The translations under genes and the position numbers were made by a program. Shown here one piece after another: positions 18,463 to 29,169 of a stretch of DNA of 49,644 nucleotides. The notes beneath the pieces are model-generated. The model had not been told where the DNA came from. It saw nothing but the letters and a program-made list of their open reading frames with translations, and did no database searches. This stretch comes from Lachnospiraceae bacterium (lineage in GTDB: Bacteria > Bacillota > Clostridia > Lachnospirales > Lachnospiraceae): the NCBI GenBank assembly GCA_022797375.1, contig JAAWKM010000007.1, positions 1 through 49,644 on the forward strand, given 5' to 3'. Each line of letters begins with the position of its first letter. The first letter of the stretch is position 1.

Positions 18463-19674
18463 ATGATAATGCAAAAACAAAAAATATTAATTGTCCATAA
18501 TTATTATCAAGTTCCCGGCGGAGAGGACGCTGTGGCTGCCAATGAAAAATATATGTTGGAAATGTATGGCCATGAAGTTGTTTTATATAACAGAAATAAC
18601 CTGGAATTAAAAGATATGCATATTTTCCAGAAACTGATGCTTCCTGTTAATACAATTTTTAATTTTAAGACTTACCATGACATTAAAAGAATTATTAAAA
18701 ATAAACATATAGATATTGTACATGTCCATAACACGCTTAATTTAATCAGTCCATCAGTATATTATGCTGCAGTGGTTTGTAAAGTTCCTGTTGTACAGAC
18801 TATACATAACTTCCGCCTGTTATGTCCAGGTGCAACTTTTTACAGGGATGGGCATATTTGTGAAGATTGTGTAAAAAGGGGACTTAGGTGTTCTGTAAAA
18901 CACAAATGTTATAGAAACAGTAAAATACAGACTTTTGCATGTGTACTTAATATGAAATTCCATAGAATGACAGGTATTTATAGTAAAATTAATTATATCT
19001 GCCTGACAGAATTTAATAAAAAGAAATTATTACAGTTAAGCAATATAAAAAGGGAAAAAGTATTTTTAAAGCCCAATTTTATAAGTAATCCAAATGAAAT
19101 AATTCCAGCAAATAAGAGAAAAAACAGGTTTATCTTTGCTGGAAGGTTAGACAGGCTTAAAGGAGTGGATATATTATTTGAAGCTTGGAAACAGCTTGAT
19201 AACAGTGGTATAGAACTAATTGTTTGTGGAACAGGGCCTCTTGAAACATGGTGTAAAAAATTTATTAAAAATAATAAGATTAAAAATATAAAAATGCAAG
19301 GTTTTGTTTCTAATAATGAAGTATTCAGCTTAATTGCTAACAGTAAAGCACTTATATTACCTACACAATGGTATGAAGGATTTCCGGTAAGTATAGTTGA
19401 AGCTTTTTCTGCTGGGACGCCTGTTATCTGTTCTAGCATTGGAAATGCTGGAGGTCTTGTTAAGGAAGGTATTAATGGATGTAAATTTAAATGTAATAAT
19501 ATATATGAATTGACAAAAGCAGTATTCCGTTTATCAGAATATAAAAATATATGTGAAAGTACAATAAAAGAATATAAGGATAAATATACTATGGAAAAAA
19601 ATTATCAAAAACTTATAAGCATATATAATGCTATTCAGGTAAGTGTGGGGGGGGGAGATGTAATAGAGAAATAA
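18463..19674 (+). CDS. Glycosyltransferase family 4-like protein
   Basis: HNYYQVPGGEDAVAANE, FAGRLDRLKGVDILFEAW, WYEGFPVSIVEAFSAGTPVICS. Confidence 0.88.
   Translation: MIMQKQKILIVHNYYQVPGGEDAVAANEKYMLEMYGHEVVLYNRNNLELKDMHIFQKLMLPVNTIFNFKTYHDIKRIIKNKHIDIVHVHNTLNLISPSVYYAAVVCKVPVVQTIHNFRLLCPGATFYRDGHICEDCVKRGLRCSVKHKCYRNSKIQTFACVLNMKFHRMTGIYSKINYICLTEFNKKKLLQLSNIKREKVFLKPNFISNPNEIIPANKRKNRFIFAGRLDRLKGVDILFEAWKQLDNSGIELIVCGTGPLETWCKKFIKNNKIKNIKMQGFVSNNEVFSLIANSKALILPTQWYEGFPVSIVEAFSAGTPVICSSIGNAGGLVKEGINGCKFKCNNIYELTKAVFRLSEYKNICESTIKEYKDKYTMEKNYQKLISIYNAIQVSVGGGDVIEK
19647..19655 (+). repeat. Homopolymeric G9 tract in the 3' end of a glycosyltransferase gene
   Basis: gtgtGGGGGGGGGagatg read directly. 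Confidence 0.95.
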
Positions 19675-19854
19675 TATTACTTATGCAGTATAATAACTAT
19701 ATATTAAGTTTATTTTTTGAAATGATATTAAATATATATAGTAATAAAATTATACTTGTTAAAAGAAGAGAATTTCAATATATGTGTTATCAAGTCTTTT
19801 CAGTATGTTTAAAAGATATGTTTTATGAAATTTATTATGAAAAGGTGGATAAAT

Positions 19855-20970
19855 ATGCGCATAGTTATTGATTGTTTTAAACTTGTTAAAGGTACAGGAA
19901 AAAGTATTGGTATATATAATGTTGCATTAAACTTGGTTAAGGGTCTTGTAAATGAAAAGCATAAGAAGAATAATTGGAAAGTAAATAAATGTGAATTAAT
20001 AGTTCTTGGAAATGCTCTTAATAAAGAAGATTTTAAAATAAATGGTATCAGGTTTGTGGAGATTACAAATTATAATCCACTTAATAAAATGCATTGTATT
20101 ATATGGGAATTATATTCTGTAACTAAAATCTGCAAATATTTGGATGCAGACAGAGTAGTTTTTCCACGTGGATATTGTGCATTATTTCATCCAATAGAAG
20201 ATATAATTTTGATTCATGATTTAATACCATTTTATTATAACCAGAACTTTCCAGGTTTTTTTAATAAATTAGAAAATGCTTATATAATGAAAAGATTAAA
20301 AATGTCAGCAAGGTCATGTAAGAAAATTATTACAATCTCTGATGCCTCAAAGCAGGATATTTTGGATTACTGTGATGTCAGTGAAGAGAAAATTACAGTA
20401 ATTTACAATGCTTGTAGTGAAATTAATTATAGTGGTATAGAAGAGAAATGCGACAGACCATATATTTCTGCTATAACATCAGAATTACCACATAAAAATG
20501 CAAAAGGAATAATTGAAAGTTATAAAATGTATTGTGAAATAAGCAGTAATCCATTGGATTTGGTGATTATAGGTATTAAGGATGTATCTTCTTATTACAT
20601 GCCACAAGAAATAAATAACAGGATTACTTGTTATAAGTTTATAAAAGAAGATAGGGAATTACACAAAATAATTGCTAACAGCAAGTTATTTCTGTTTTTA
20701 TCATTAACAGAGGGGTTTGGGCTGCCTCCTATTGAAGCAATGCAGCTTAATGTTCCAGTTGTGTGTTCAAATACTAGTTCTTTACCAGAAGTAACAGGAA
20801 GCGCTGCTGTTTTAGTTAATCCCTATGATTATATGGAGGTTGCCAGAGCACTTGACAGATTAGCTGTTGATGAAGAAAGAAGGAAACATTTTATTAAATT
20901 AGGACAGGAAAATTATAAACGGTTTGATAAGGAAATTATTATGAAACAATATTGGAAAGCAATATTATAA
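19855..20970 (+). CDS. Glycosyltransferase family 4-like protein
   Basis: RIVIDCFKLVKGTGKSIGIYNVALNL, AITSELPHKNAKGIIESYK, LFLSLTEGFGLPPIEAMQLNVPVVCSNTSSLPEV. Start MRIVID chosen; ORF track starts at 19825. Confidence 0.88.
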   Translation: MRIVIDCFKLVKGTGKSIGIYNVALNLVKGLVNEKHKKNNWKVNKCELIVLGNALNKEDFKINGIRFVEITNYNPLNKMHCIIWELYSVTKICKYLDADRVVFPRGYCALFHPIEDIILIHDLIPFYYNQNFPGFFNKLENAYIMKRLKMSARSCKKIITISDASKQDILDYCDVSEEKITVIYNACSEINYSGIEEKCDRPYISAITSELPHKNAKGIIESYKMYCEISSNPLDLVIIGIKDVSSYYMPQEINNRITCYKFIKEDRELHKIIANSKLFLFLSLTEGFGLPPIEAMQLNVPVVCSNTSSLPEVTGSAAVLVNPYDYMEVARALDRLAVDEERRKHFIKLGQENYKRFDKEIIMKQYWKAIL

Positions 20971-20980
20971 TATAGAATTA

Positions 20981-22246
20981 TTGGTGAAGATAATGAAAAT
21001 TAAAAAAAAGATAAGAGCAAATACAGAAGATATAAAAGATATTATAAAAAATATAGTATTGCTTATTCCGTTTTTTGAATTGCAGTCTTTTGAGATGCTT
21101 ATTGATGAAGGGATAAGACCAGGATTTTTAAACATATTGTTGCAAGTCTTTAGTTTGTTAAGAATTATTATTACAGTATATTTATTTATGGATATTTTTA
21201 TAAAAAATAAATTAAGGGCATCTTCTGTAGTGGTTTGTACATTGTTATTTGTATTGTTAGAAAATATTGTAAGTTTTGCAAATGGAAGCATTTATTTAAG
21301 TTATATGGCAGGAAGTTTTACATTTATTGGATTTGCATTAATGTGTAGTTATATGGCTAAAAAATCGGAATACCAGTTTATAATTGCATGTAAATATTTA
21401 TTTGGAATATTAAGTATATTGGGAGCATTACAGATTATTATAATGCCATATGGATTTTTGCACTCTTCGGATAAAGCCTTTGCTATTTATTTACTTGGTT
21501 CTAAGAACTCTTCTTTCTTTTATTTTGTAATATATATATTTTTTGCTTTTTACCAGGATATACAAGTGTATGGCAAAATTAAGTTAAAACATATTTTGTT
21601 AGAAGCTTTGTTTATTATTGCTTCTGTTTATGCAGATTCTATGAATACATTAGTAATGTTAATATTAATTTTTATTTTTGCTATTGTATTTAATTATGGA
21701 AAAGAGATATACAGGTTAATTTCACCTATGACTGTTATTATTTTAACTATTGTAATTGCTGCTGTAATATTAGTTCCTGAAATAAGAAAGAAACTAGAGC
21801 CTGTTTTACAAATTATAGGCAGAAATACTTCATTTACTGGAAGAGATGTTTTATGGGAGCAAGCAATTGCAGATTTTATTCATAGGCCTTTAATTGGTAA
21901 TGGAATTCTGACCAAGTTCCGTCTAAAAACAGGTGTGTTTCAAGGAAATGCACATAGCCATTATTTAGATTTACTAGCTAAATATGGGATATTTGTGTTT
22001 GTTGCATATATTTTAATTCCTATATGTGCATTAGCTAAATCGGTAAAATATGGTAAACAAGATAAACGTTTTATTGCGCTAAAATCAATAATTGTTTTTG
22101 TTATATTATTCCATAGTATTACAGACCATATGCCGTTTTACCATTTTATTTTAATAATGAATGCAATTGAATTGCTTAGTGTTATAACAGATAGAAAAAA
22201 ATCAGAAAAAAATGTTATTACTTGTAAAGAGGTTAGTTATGGATAA
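20981..22246 (+). CDS. O-antigen polymerase/ligase-like membrane protein (Wzy-type)
   Basis: Multi-TM; FTGRDVLWEQAIADFIHRPLIGNG..., GNAHSHYLDLLAKYGI typical of the Wzy_C/O-antigen ligase family. Confidence 0.75.
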   Translation: MVKIMKIKKKIRANTEDIKDIIKNIVLLIPFFELQSFEMLIDEGIRPGFLNILLQVFSLLRIIITVYLFMDIFIKNKLRASSVVVCTLLFVLLENIVSFANGSIYLSYMAGSFTFIGFALMCSYMAKKSEYQFIIACKYLFGILSILGALQIIIMPYGFLHSSDKAFAIYLLGSKNSSFFYFVIYIFFAFYQDIQVYGKIKLKHILLEALFIIASVYADSMNTLVMLILIFIFAIVFNYGKEIYRLISPMTVIILTIVIAAVILVPEIRKKLEPVLQIIGRNTSFTGRDVLWEQAIADFIHRPLIGNGILTKFRLKTGVFQGNAHSHYLDLLAKYGIFVFVAYILIPICALAKSVKYGKQDKRFIALKSIIVFVILFHSITDHMPFYHFILIMNAIELLSVITDRKKSEKNVITCKEVSYG

Positions 22247-23060
22247 AGAATTATTAAGACAGGTTCAAATGACACAATTAGAAATTCTTAAAGAATTTGT
22301 ATTAATATGTAATAAATATCATTTGCAGTATTTTCTTGATGGTGGAACTCTTTTAGGAGCAGTAAGACATCATGGGTTTATTCCTTGGGATGATGACCTG
22401 GATGTTGCAATGCCAAGAAATGATTATGACAAATTTTGTAAATTAGCATCAAAATGTTTACCAGACTATTTATTTTTCCAGGATTTCCATATGGATAAAC
22501 ATTATCCATATGCATTTGCTAAAATTAGAAAAAAGGGGACAGTATTTACCGAATTGATTTCACAAAACTGTAAAATGCGAGATGGTATTTTCATTGATAT
22601 TTTTCCATATGATAATTATCCAGACCAGAAAATAAAACAAGTGAAACAGGGAAGTAGAATAGAATTTTTTAAGCATTTACTTTTGTGTAAAGAAAAAGTA
22701 TATCCATGGATGGGGCTTAGAGGAAAAAAGAGAGTAATTAAAATGGCAGAATATCTTCCATTTTATCCTTTATCTGTTTTTTTTAGCCATAACTGGTTAG
22801 CAATAAAATATGAAAAGGCATTGAAACTTTATAATAATATAGAATGTAATTATATGAAAGAGCCAGACTTAAGATATGGTAAAGTAATTGTGCCAAGTAA
22901 AAGTTTAAAAACATTTATTGATTTAAAATTTGAAGGGGAAATGTTCCAATGTCCAAGAGGTTATAAAATATTACTTCAAAGTTTATATGGTGATTATATG
23001 CAAATTCCACCAATAGAACAAAGGGGTGACTGGCATCATGTTAAAAAAGTGCAGTTATAA
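22239..23060 (+). CDS. LicD family phosphotransferase
   Basis: YFLDGGTLLGAVRHHGFIPWDDDLDVAMPRNDYDKF, DGIFIDIFPYD. Confidence 0.9.
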   Translation: MDKELLRQVQMTQLEILKEFVLICNKYHLQYFLDGGTLLGAVRHHGFIPWDDDLDVAMPRNDYDKFCKLASKCLPDYLFFQDFHMDKHYPYAFAKIRKKGTVFTELISQNCKMRDGIFIDIFPYDNYPDQKIKQVKQGSRIEFFKHLLLCKEKVYPWMGLRGKKRVIKMAEYLPFYPLSVFFSHNWLAIKYEKALKLYNNIECNYMKEPDLRYGKVIVPSKSLKTFIDLKFEGEMFQCPRGYKILLQSLYGDYMQIPPIEQRGDWHHVKKVQL

Positions 23061-24135
23061 TAATAGAAACAGCATAGCTTTTCTAATAGATACACCAACA
23101 CAGTTGTTTAATTCAATAGAATATGTACTTGGACATAATTTATACGGAGTAGCAGATGCATATATACAGGTTAAGTTTAGTAATGCAGATGAATTAATAC
23201 ACAGAGTAACAAAAAAGAAAATATTTAAAAATATTTATTTGCTTAAACCTGATAAAAATGGAAAGCTAAAGCACTTAGGGATTATTAATGCATTGTTTTT
23301 CCCACGGTTTTATATAAAGATAGTCCATAATATTGATGTTTATAGTAAGCATTACCAAAAGATTTTTATAGCTTTTGCAACTAAAACATTTGATTTTCTT
23401 ATAGCATCTAGTGGGTGTAAAAATATAATTGGTTTTGATGATGGGATAGGCAGTTATCTGGGTGATCCTTTTAGTGATAATTATAAGAAAAGGTATATGT
23501 ATTTCCGCAAAATTACAGGACATGGTTATTTTGTAGATAAAGTTTATTTAAATAATCCGGAGAGATATAGGGGAATTAGTGAAAGAAAAGTTTTTCCAAT
23601 ATGTGATAAGCTTGATAGTGCTGGGAAAAACTTAATATATGAAGTATTTAACTATAGGGATTCAGATTTATATAGGAATTATAATGTAGTATACCTAAAC
23701 CAGCCTATTACACATATACCAGATTATTATTTAAAAGAAAAAGAGATTGTCAATATTCTTGGGAAGAAATTAAAAGAAAAAATCATTATTAGATTTCATC
23801 CAAATGAAAAAAATAAAAAACTGTATCCTGGTTTTCAAACAGATAATGAAAATAATATGTGGGAACTATTATGTAAGGAACAAATTGACAGTAACTTTTT
23901 ACTTGTTGGATATTTTTCTACTGCCCAGTTTTTACCAAAGTTTATTGCTGATACTGAGCCATTTATTATATTTACATTTAAGCTTTATACAGGAATAAAA
24001 GATAATATATGTAAAAATTATTGCGATTTAGTAGAAGCGGTGAAAAATAGTTATGAAAGTAGTGGGAAAATATTTATTCCTGAAACATTTGAAGAATATT
24101 GCTATGACATTGAAGAGATATGTTCAAAAATTTAA
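23038..24135 (+). CDS. GT52-like glycosyltransferase (sialyltransferase-like family)
   Basis: AFLIDTPTQLFNSIEYV, IIGFDDGIGSYLG, RFHPNEKNKKLYPG layout; located directly upstream of a nonulosonate pathway. Confidence 0.5.
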   Translation: MLKKCSYNNRNSIAFLIDTPTQLFNSIEYVLGHNLYGVADAYIQVKFSNADELIHRVTKKKIFKNIYLLKPDKNGKLKHLGIINALFFPRFYIKIVHNIDVYSKHYQKIFIAFATKTFDFLIASSGCKNIIGFDDGIGSYLGDPFSDNYKKRYMYFRKITGHGYFVDKVYLNNPERYRGISERKVFPICDKLDSAGKNLIYEVFNYRDSDLYRNYNVVYLNQPITHIPDYYLKEKEIVNILGKKLKEKIIIRFHPNEKNKKLYPGFQTDNENNMWELLCKEQIDSNFLLVGYFSTAQFLPKFIADTEPFIIFTFKLYTGIKDNICKNYCDLVEAVKNSYESSGKIFIPETFEEYCYDIEEICSKI

Positions 24136-24224
24136 ACAAATCTGTATATTATAAGGAAAATTGATGATATATATGGCAGATAAATCCTTTTAAACATGGT
24201 ATTAAATGCTGGGGGTGTTATAAA

Positions 24225-25640
24225 GTGGATATAGAAACTGTAAATAAACAGGCATTTAAATCAGGAGTATGGTATACGGTTTCTAATCTGTTAGTGAAAA
24301 GTATGGCATTTATAACAACTCCGTTGTTTACAAGATTATTAACAAAGGAAGAATATGGAGATTATAATAATTATTTATCATGGTCGGCTGTTTTAAGTAT
24401 ATTTATAACATTAAATGTTGAAGCAAGTTTGATTAGTGCAAAGTTTGATTTTAAGGAAAATTTTAAACAGTATATTTTTTCAATATCAACTTTAGGTACA
24501 TTTTCAGCTGTTATATGGCTGGTAGTTTCTAATGTATTTAAAACTTGGATAACAAATTTTTTTGGCATGGATATTTTTTATGTAAATGTTATGATTATAT
24601 ACTGTTTATTTTTAGCAGTAGTTAATTTGTTCCAGGTAAGTGGGCGTTATATGTACCGATATAAAGAATCTATATTTGTTGCTATATTGTTAGCTTTAAG
24701 TACAACTATTTTATCAATTATTTTTGTATATAATATGAGCAACAAGTTTATGGGAAGAGTATTAGGTATGGCACTGCCAGCTATTATAATAGGGTTTGCA
24801 ATATATATATATTTATTTAAAAATGGAAAAAATATAAAATTCGGATATTGGATATATGCATTAAAAGTTTGTATTCCATATATTCCACATCTTTTATCAT
24901 TAACTGTCCTTAATTCAGTTGACAAAGTTATGATTACCCAGATATGTGGATCAGAGTATACAGCATTATATAGTGTTGCATATAGTTGTGGAACTATTAT
25001 TACATTGTTATTGACATCAATGAATAATGCATTTTCTCCTTGGTTAGGGGATAAACTTGCATTAAATGATTTTATGGGGATAAGGAAAGTTTCAAAATAT
25101 TATATTTCTGGATTTTTAGTGCTGGCTGTTGGAGTTATGCTTTTCTCTCCGGAAGTTTTATATATTATGGGTGGAAAAGTTTATATGGAGGCTAAATATG
25201 TGATGCTTCCAGTTGCACTTGGATGTATATGTCAATTTATATATACCATGTTTGTAAATATTGAACAGTTTAAAAAGAAAACCACAGGTATGGCAATTGC
25301 AAGTGTTATTGCTGCATTATTAAATTATCTGCTTAATTTATGGTTTATTCCAGAATTTGGATATATTGCTGCAGCATATACAACTTTAACTGGTTATTTA
25401 TTTTTACTTATAGCACATATGTTTTTGGTATGGAAACTTGAATATTCAAAAGTATATAGTTATAGATTTATTTCTATTATAATTGTAGTTGTATTTACAA
25501 TATCATTATTTATAAATGTACTTTATAAATATAATATATTTAGATACATTACAATATTAATGTATGTTGTAGGAATATTGGTGTTCTTATGGTTAAAAAG
25601 GGAAAGATTACTTTTGTTAGTAAAAGTTAGAGGGAAGTAA
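24225..25640 (+). CDS. Polysaccharide flippase (Wzx/MATE-like)
   Basis: About 12-14 TM segments; FITTPLFTRLLTKEEYGDYNNYLSW, LNSVDKVMITQICGSEYTALYSVAY. Confidence 0.88.
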   Translation: MDIETVNKQAFKSGVWYTVSNLLVKSMAFITTPLFTRLLTKEEYGDYNNYLSWSAVLSIFITLNVEASLISAKFDFKENFKQYIFSISTLGTFSAVIWLVVSNVFKTWITNFFGMDIFYVNVMIIYCLFLAVVNLFQVSGRYMYRYKESIFVAILLALSTTILSIIFVYNMSNKFMGRVLGMALPAIIIGFAIYIYLFKNGKNIKFGYWIYALKVCIPYIPHLLSLTVLNSVDKVMITQICGSEYTALYSVAYSCGTIITLLLTSMNNAFSPWLGDKLALNDFMGIRKVSKYYISGFLVLAVGVMLFSPEVLYIMGGKVYMEAKYVMLPVALGCICQFIYTMFVNIEQFKKKTTGMAIASVIAALLNYLLNLWFIPEFGYIAAAYTTLTGYLFLLIAHMFLVWKLEYSKVYSYRFISIIIVVVFTISLFINVLYKYNIFRYITILMYVVGILVFLWLKRERLLLLVKVRGK

Positions 25641-25673
25641 AGAATAAATTTTATATATAGAAAAGAGGCAAAT

Positions 25674-26882
25674 ATGTTTGACTTAAATAAGTTTATTTCA
25701 GAAAAAGTTATAAAAAGAAAACAAAGTATGTTTTTGAAAGATATTAAAGCAAATGAAAACAAAATTTCGGAAAAAATTTCAGGAAAAACAGTTCTGGTTA
25801 TTGGAGGAGCTGGGAGTATTGGTAGTTCTTTTATTAGAGCTGTTCTTAATTACAGTCCAGGGGCATTGGTAGTTGTTGATATTGATGAAAATGCACTTGC
25901 AGAATTAACAAGGGATTTACGCAGTACTAAGAATATATATATTCCAGATGATTATATTCCATATCCTATGGATTTTGCTTCACCAGTATTTGAGAAAATG
26001 TTTAAAAACCGTAAGGGGTTTGATATAGTTGCTAATTTTTCTGCACATAAACATGTAAGAAGCGAAAAGGATATTTATTCAGTTGAAGCACTTTTACAGA
26101 ATAATATACTTAATGCAAAAAAGTTGCTGGATTTATTGTCTATTTTTCCACCAGAAGAATATTTTTGTGTTTCTACAGATAAAGCAGCAAATCCTGTTAA
26201 TATTATGGGTGCAAGTAAACGTATTATGGAAGATGTAATTTTTGCATATTCAGACAAATTTCCGGTTAAGACAGCAAGATTTGCTAATGTTGCATTTTCA
26301 AATGGTTCACTTCCCGCAGGTTTTATTTCAAGAATTTCAAAATTCCAGCCATTAAGTGCTCCATTAGATGTGGAACGTTATTTTGTATCACCAGAAGAAA
26401 GTGGGCAAATATGTATGCTTGCATGTATGCTTGGTGGGAACAGAGAGATTTTCTTTCCAAAGCTGGAAGAAACACAGATGATGAAATTTAGCCAGATTGC
26501 TGATATGTTGCTTCATGAATATGGTTATGAGGTACTTGCTTGTTCATCAGATGAAGAGGCCATAAATGAAGCTTTGAATTTAAAATATGGCAGCATGAAG
26601 TACCCGGTTCATTATTCTTTTTCTGATACTTCTGGTGAAAAAGAAATTGAAGAATTCTTTACAGATTATGAAACAGTCGAAATGGACAGGTTCAATTCAC
26701 TAGGGGTTATTACTGGCAAAGAAATTCCTGATATTTCAAAAATAGATATTTTTTTCAGGAATATTGAAAAAGCTTTTATAAATACAAATGTATCAAAAGA
26801 AGATATTGTAGAAATTATTGAAGAATATCTTCCTGGCTTTGACCATATAGAAAAAGGAAAATCACTTGATTCTAAAATGTAG
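25674..26882 (+). CDS. UDP-GlcNAc 4,6-dehydratase-like SDR (LegB role)
   Basis: VLVIGGAGSIGSSFIRAVL, FSAHKHVRSEKD, VSTDKAANPVNIMGASKR, RFANVAFSNGSLPAGF; precedes LegC-like gene. Confidence 0.8.
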   Translation: MFDLNKFISEKVIKRKQSMFLKDIKANENKISEKISGKTVLVIGGAGSIGSSFIRAVLNYSPGALVVVDIDENALAELTRDLRSTKNIYIPDDYIPYPMDFASPVFEKMFKNRKGFDIVANFSAHKHVRSEKDIYSVEALLQNNILNAKKLLDLLSIFPPEEYFCVSTDKAANPVNIMGASKRIMEDVIFAYSDKFPVKTARFANVAFSNGSLPAGFISRISKFQPLSAPLDVERYFVSPEESGQICMLACMLGGNREIFFPKLEETQMMKFSQIADMLLHEYGYEVLACSSDEEAINEALNLKYGSMKYPVHYSFSDTSGEKEIEEFFTDYETVEMDRFNSLGVITGKEIPDISKIDIFFRNIEKAFINTNVSKEDIVEIIEEYLPGFDHIEKGKSLDSKM

Positions 26883-26915
26883 CTGTATTTATAAAAGAAC
26901 AGAGGAGATGAAAAT

Positions 26916-28100
26916 ATGGACAGGTTTATTCCGTTATCAGTGCCTAATTTTGCAGGAAATGAAAAAAAGTATGTTGATGATGCCATTATGCAAGGATGGG
27001 TTTCAACAGGAGGCGCATATGTAGAAAAACTTGAAAAGCGGCTTGCAAGTTTTCTTGGTATTAGTGATGTTGCTGTATGCCAAAGTGGTACGGCAGGTAT
27101 ACATTTGTCATTAATTGACTGTGGTATACAACCAGGTGATATGGTAATTGTACCAGTACTTACATTTATTGCGGCTGTGAATCCTGTAAGGTACCAGTTT
27201 GCAGAACCAGTTTTTATGGACTGTGATGATTCTCTTTGTATAAATCCAGAAAAGCTTAGGAATTTCTGTGAAGAGGAATGTACAATGGTAAATGGAAGGC
27301 TTATTCATAATGAATCAGAAAAACATGTAAAAGCGGTTATTGTAGTCCATGTTTTTGGAAATATGGCAGATATGGAAGCTATAATGGAAACAGCGCAAAA
27401 GTATAATCTTATAGTAATTGAGGATGCAACAGAGGCACTGGGAACATATTATTTAAGTGGCAGATATAAAGGAAGGTATGCAGGGACTATAGGTGATTAT
27501 GGTGTATATTCATTTAACGGAAATAAAATTATTACTACTGGTGGTGGTGGTGCTGTTACGGCAAGAAATACTAAGAATATTTCACATATAAGATATATTT
27601 CCACCCAGGCAAAGGATGACCCATATTATTATGTTCATAATGAAGTTGGTTACAATTACCGTATGACAAATGTACAGGCTTCTATTGGTGTGGCACAGAT
27701 GGAAGAATTGGAAGATTTTATTAAATGTAAAAATGAAAATTATGTTATTTATAAAAAATTGTTTGAAGATTTTAAGTATGGGAAGATTATGGATTTTTGT
27801 GAGAAAGCTTATTGTAATAAGTGGTTTTATTCCCTTGAAATACCAATTCGTAAATTAAAATGTAGTTTGCGTGATATTATTACAGAACTTGGTTATATGG
27901 GTGTACAGACACGTGCAATATGGGGATTAATCAATGAGCAGAAACCTTATAAAAACTTTCAGGCATATAAAATAGAAAAGGCTTTATATTATGGTTCATG
28001 TGTTTTAAATTTGCCATGCAGTACAAATATTACTAATGAAGAGATAAATTATGTGGCAGAACAGGTTAAAAATATACTGGAGGGGTTTGCTTTTGGATAA
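26916..28100 (+). CDS. LegC-type DegT/DnrJ/EryC1 aminotransferase
   Basis: PLSVPNFAGNEKKYVDDAIMQGWVSTGGAYVEKLE, QSGTAGIHLSL, FNGNKIITTGGGGAV. Confidence 0.85.
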   Translation: MDRFIPLSVPNFAGNEKKYVDDAIMQGWVSTGGAYVEKLEKRLASFLGISDVAVCQSGTAGIHLSLIDCGIQPGDMVIVPVLTFIAAVNPVRYQFAEPVFMDCDDSLCINPEKLRNFCEEECTMVNGRLIHNESEKHVKAVIVVHVFGNMADMEAIMETAQKYNLIVIEDATEALGTYYLSGRYKGRYAGTIGDYGVYSFNGNKIITTGGGGAVTARNTKNISHIRYISTQAKDDPYYYVHNEVGYNYRMTNVQASIGVAQMEELEDFIKCKNENYVIYKKLFEDFKYGKIMDFCEKAYCNKWFYSLEIPIRKLKCSLRDIITELGYMGVQTRAIWGLINEQKPYKNFQAYKIEKALYYGSCVLNLPCSTNITNEEINYVAEQVKNILEGFAFG

Positions 28101-29169
28101 AGAACGTATAAATAAGTTTATCGGATGCTCATCAATGCCAGTAGTAGATGCAATGGCTAAAATAGATGCTAATGCTAAAGGGATTTTGTTTATAACAGAT
28201 AAAGATGATAAACTTGATGGTTGTATTTCAGATGGTGACATTAGAAGATGGCTGATAAAAACTGGGGATTTGTCAGCACCAGTTAAAAATGCAATGAGCC
28301 ATCCTCCTAAGTTTTTGTTTTCTGATGAAAGGCAGAAAGCTGAAAAATTTATGAGGCAGGAATTAATAACTGCAGTTCCTATAATTAATAATAATGGTTA
28401 TATAAAAGACATAGTTCTTTTATGTGAAATAACAGAAACAAATCTGGAAAAAAGCAAAAAGGATTTATCTGGTGTACCTGTAATAATTATGGCAGGCGGC
28501 AAGGGAACCCGTTTATATCCGTATACTAAGATTTTGCCTAAGCCACTAATTCCTATTGGAGATACTCCGATTGTTGAAAGGATTATAAACTGTTTTTCAG
28601 AATATGGAATTAATAAATATTATATGACTGTAAATTATAAAAAAGGTATGATTAAGTCATATTTTACTGACCTGCAGCCAGGATATGATATTAAGTATGT
28701 TGAGGAAAGCAAACCATTAGGCACAGGAGGCAGTATAAAGCTTATTGAGGAAAAATTTAATATCCCTTTATTTGTTACAAACTGTGATTCTTTGGTTTTA
28801 ACTGATTATGGGGAGTTATATGATTTTCATATTAAATCTGGAAATGTAATTACTATTGTTTCTGCACTTAAAAATATAGTAGTACCTTATGGGGTATTGT
28901 ATTCAAAAGAAAATGGTGAAGTATCCAGCATGGATGAAAAGCCAAGGTTATCTTATTTTATAAATACAGGAATGTATATTATTAATCCAGAAACTATTGA
29001 AAAAATTCCTGATAACACATTTTTTCATATGACACATTTAGTTGATGCTGTTATGTCTGATGGTTTGAAGGTTGGAATGTACCCAATAAGTGAGGATTCT
29101 TTTCTGGATATGGGTGAATTTAACGAAATGCAAAGAATGGAAAGAAAGCTGGACATGGAGAAGTGCTGA
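28093..29169 (+). CDS. CBS-domain nucleotidyltransferase, PtmE-like (glucosamine-1-P guanylyltransferase role)
   Basis: CBS pair (DGCISDGDIRRWLI) then MAGGKGTRLYPYTKILPKPLIPIGDTPIVERII. TTG start at 28093 with GGAGGGG SD; ORF track starts at 28051. Confidence 0.8.
   Translation: MDKERINKFIGCSSMPVVDAMAKIDANAKGILFITDKDDKLDGCISDGDIRRWLIKTGDLSAPVKNAMSHPPKFLFSDERQKAEKFMRQELITAVPIINNNGYIKDIVLLCEITETNLEKSKKDLSGVPVIIMAGGKGTRLYPYTKILPKPLIPIGDTPIVERIINCFSEYGINKYYMTVNYKKGMIKSYFTDLQPGYDIKYVEESKPLGTGGSIKLIEEKFNIPLFVTNCDSLVLTDYGELYDFHIKSGNVITIVSALKNIVVPYGVLYSKENGEVSSMDEKPRLSYFINTGMYIINPETIEKIPDNTFFHMTHLVDAVMSDGLKVGMYPISEDSFLDMGEFNEMQRMERKLDMEKC

Noticed and set aside
19683-19871. Independent 62-aa ORF between glycosyltransferases
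   Set aside because: No domain recognised and it overlaps the next gene start; considered only as the alternative-frame tail of the G9 tract.
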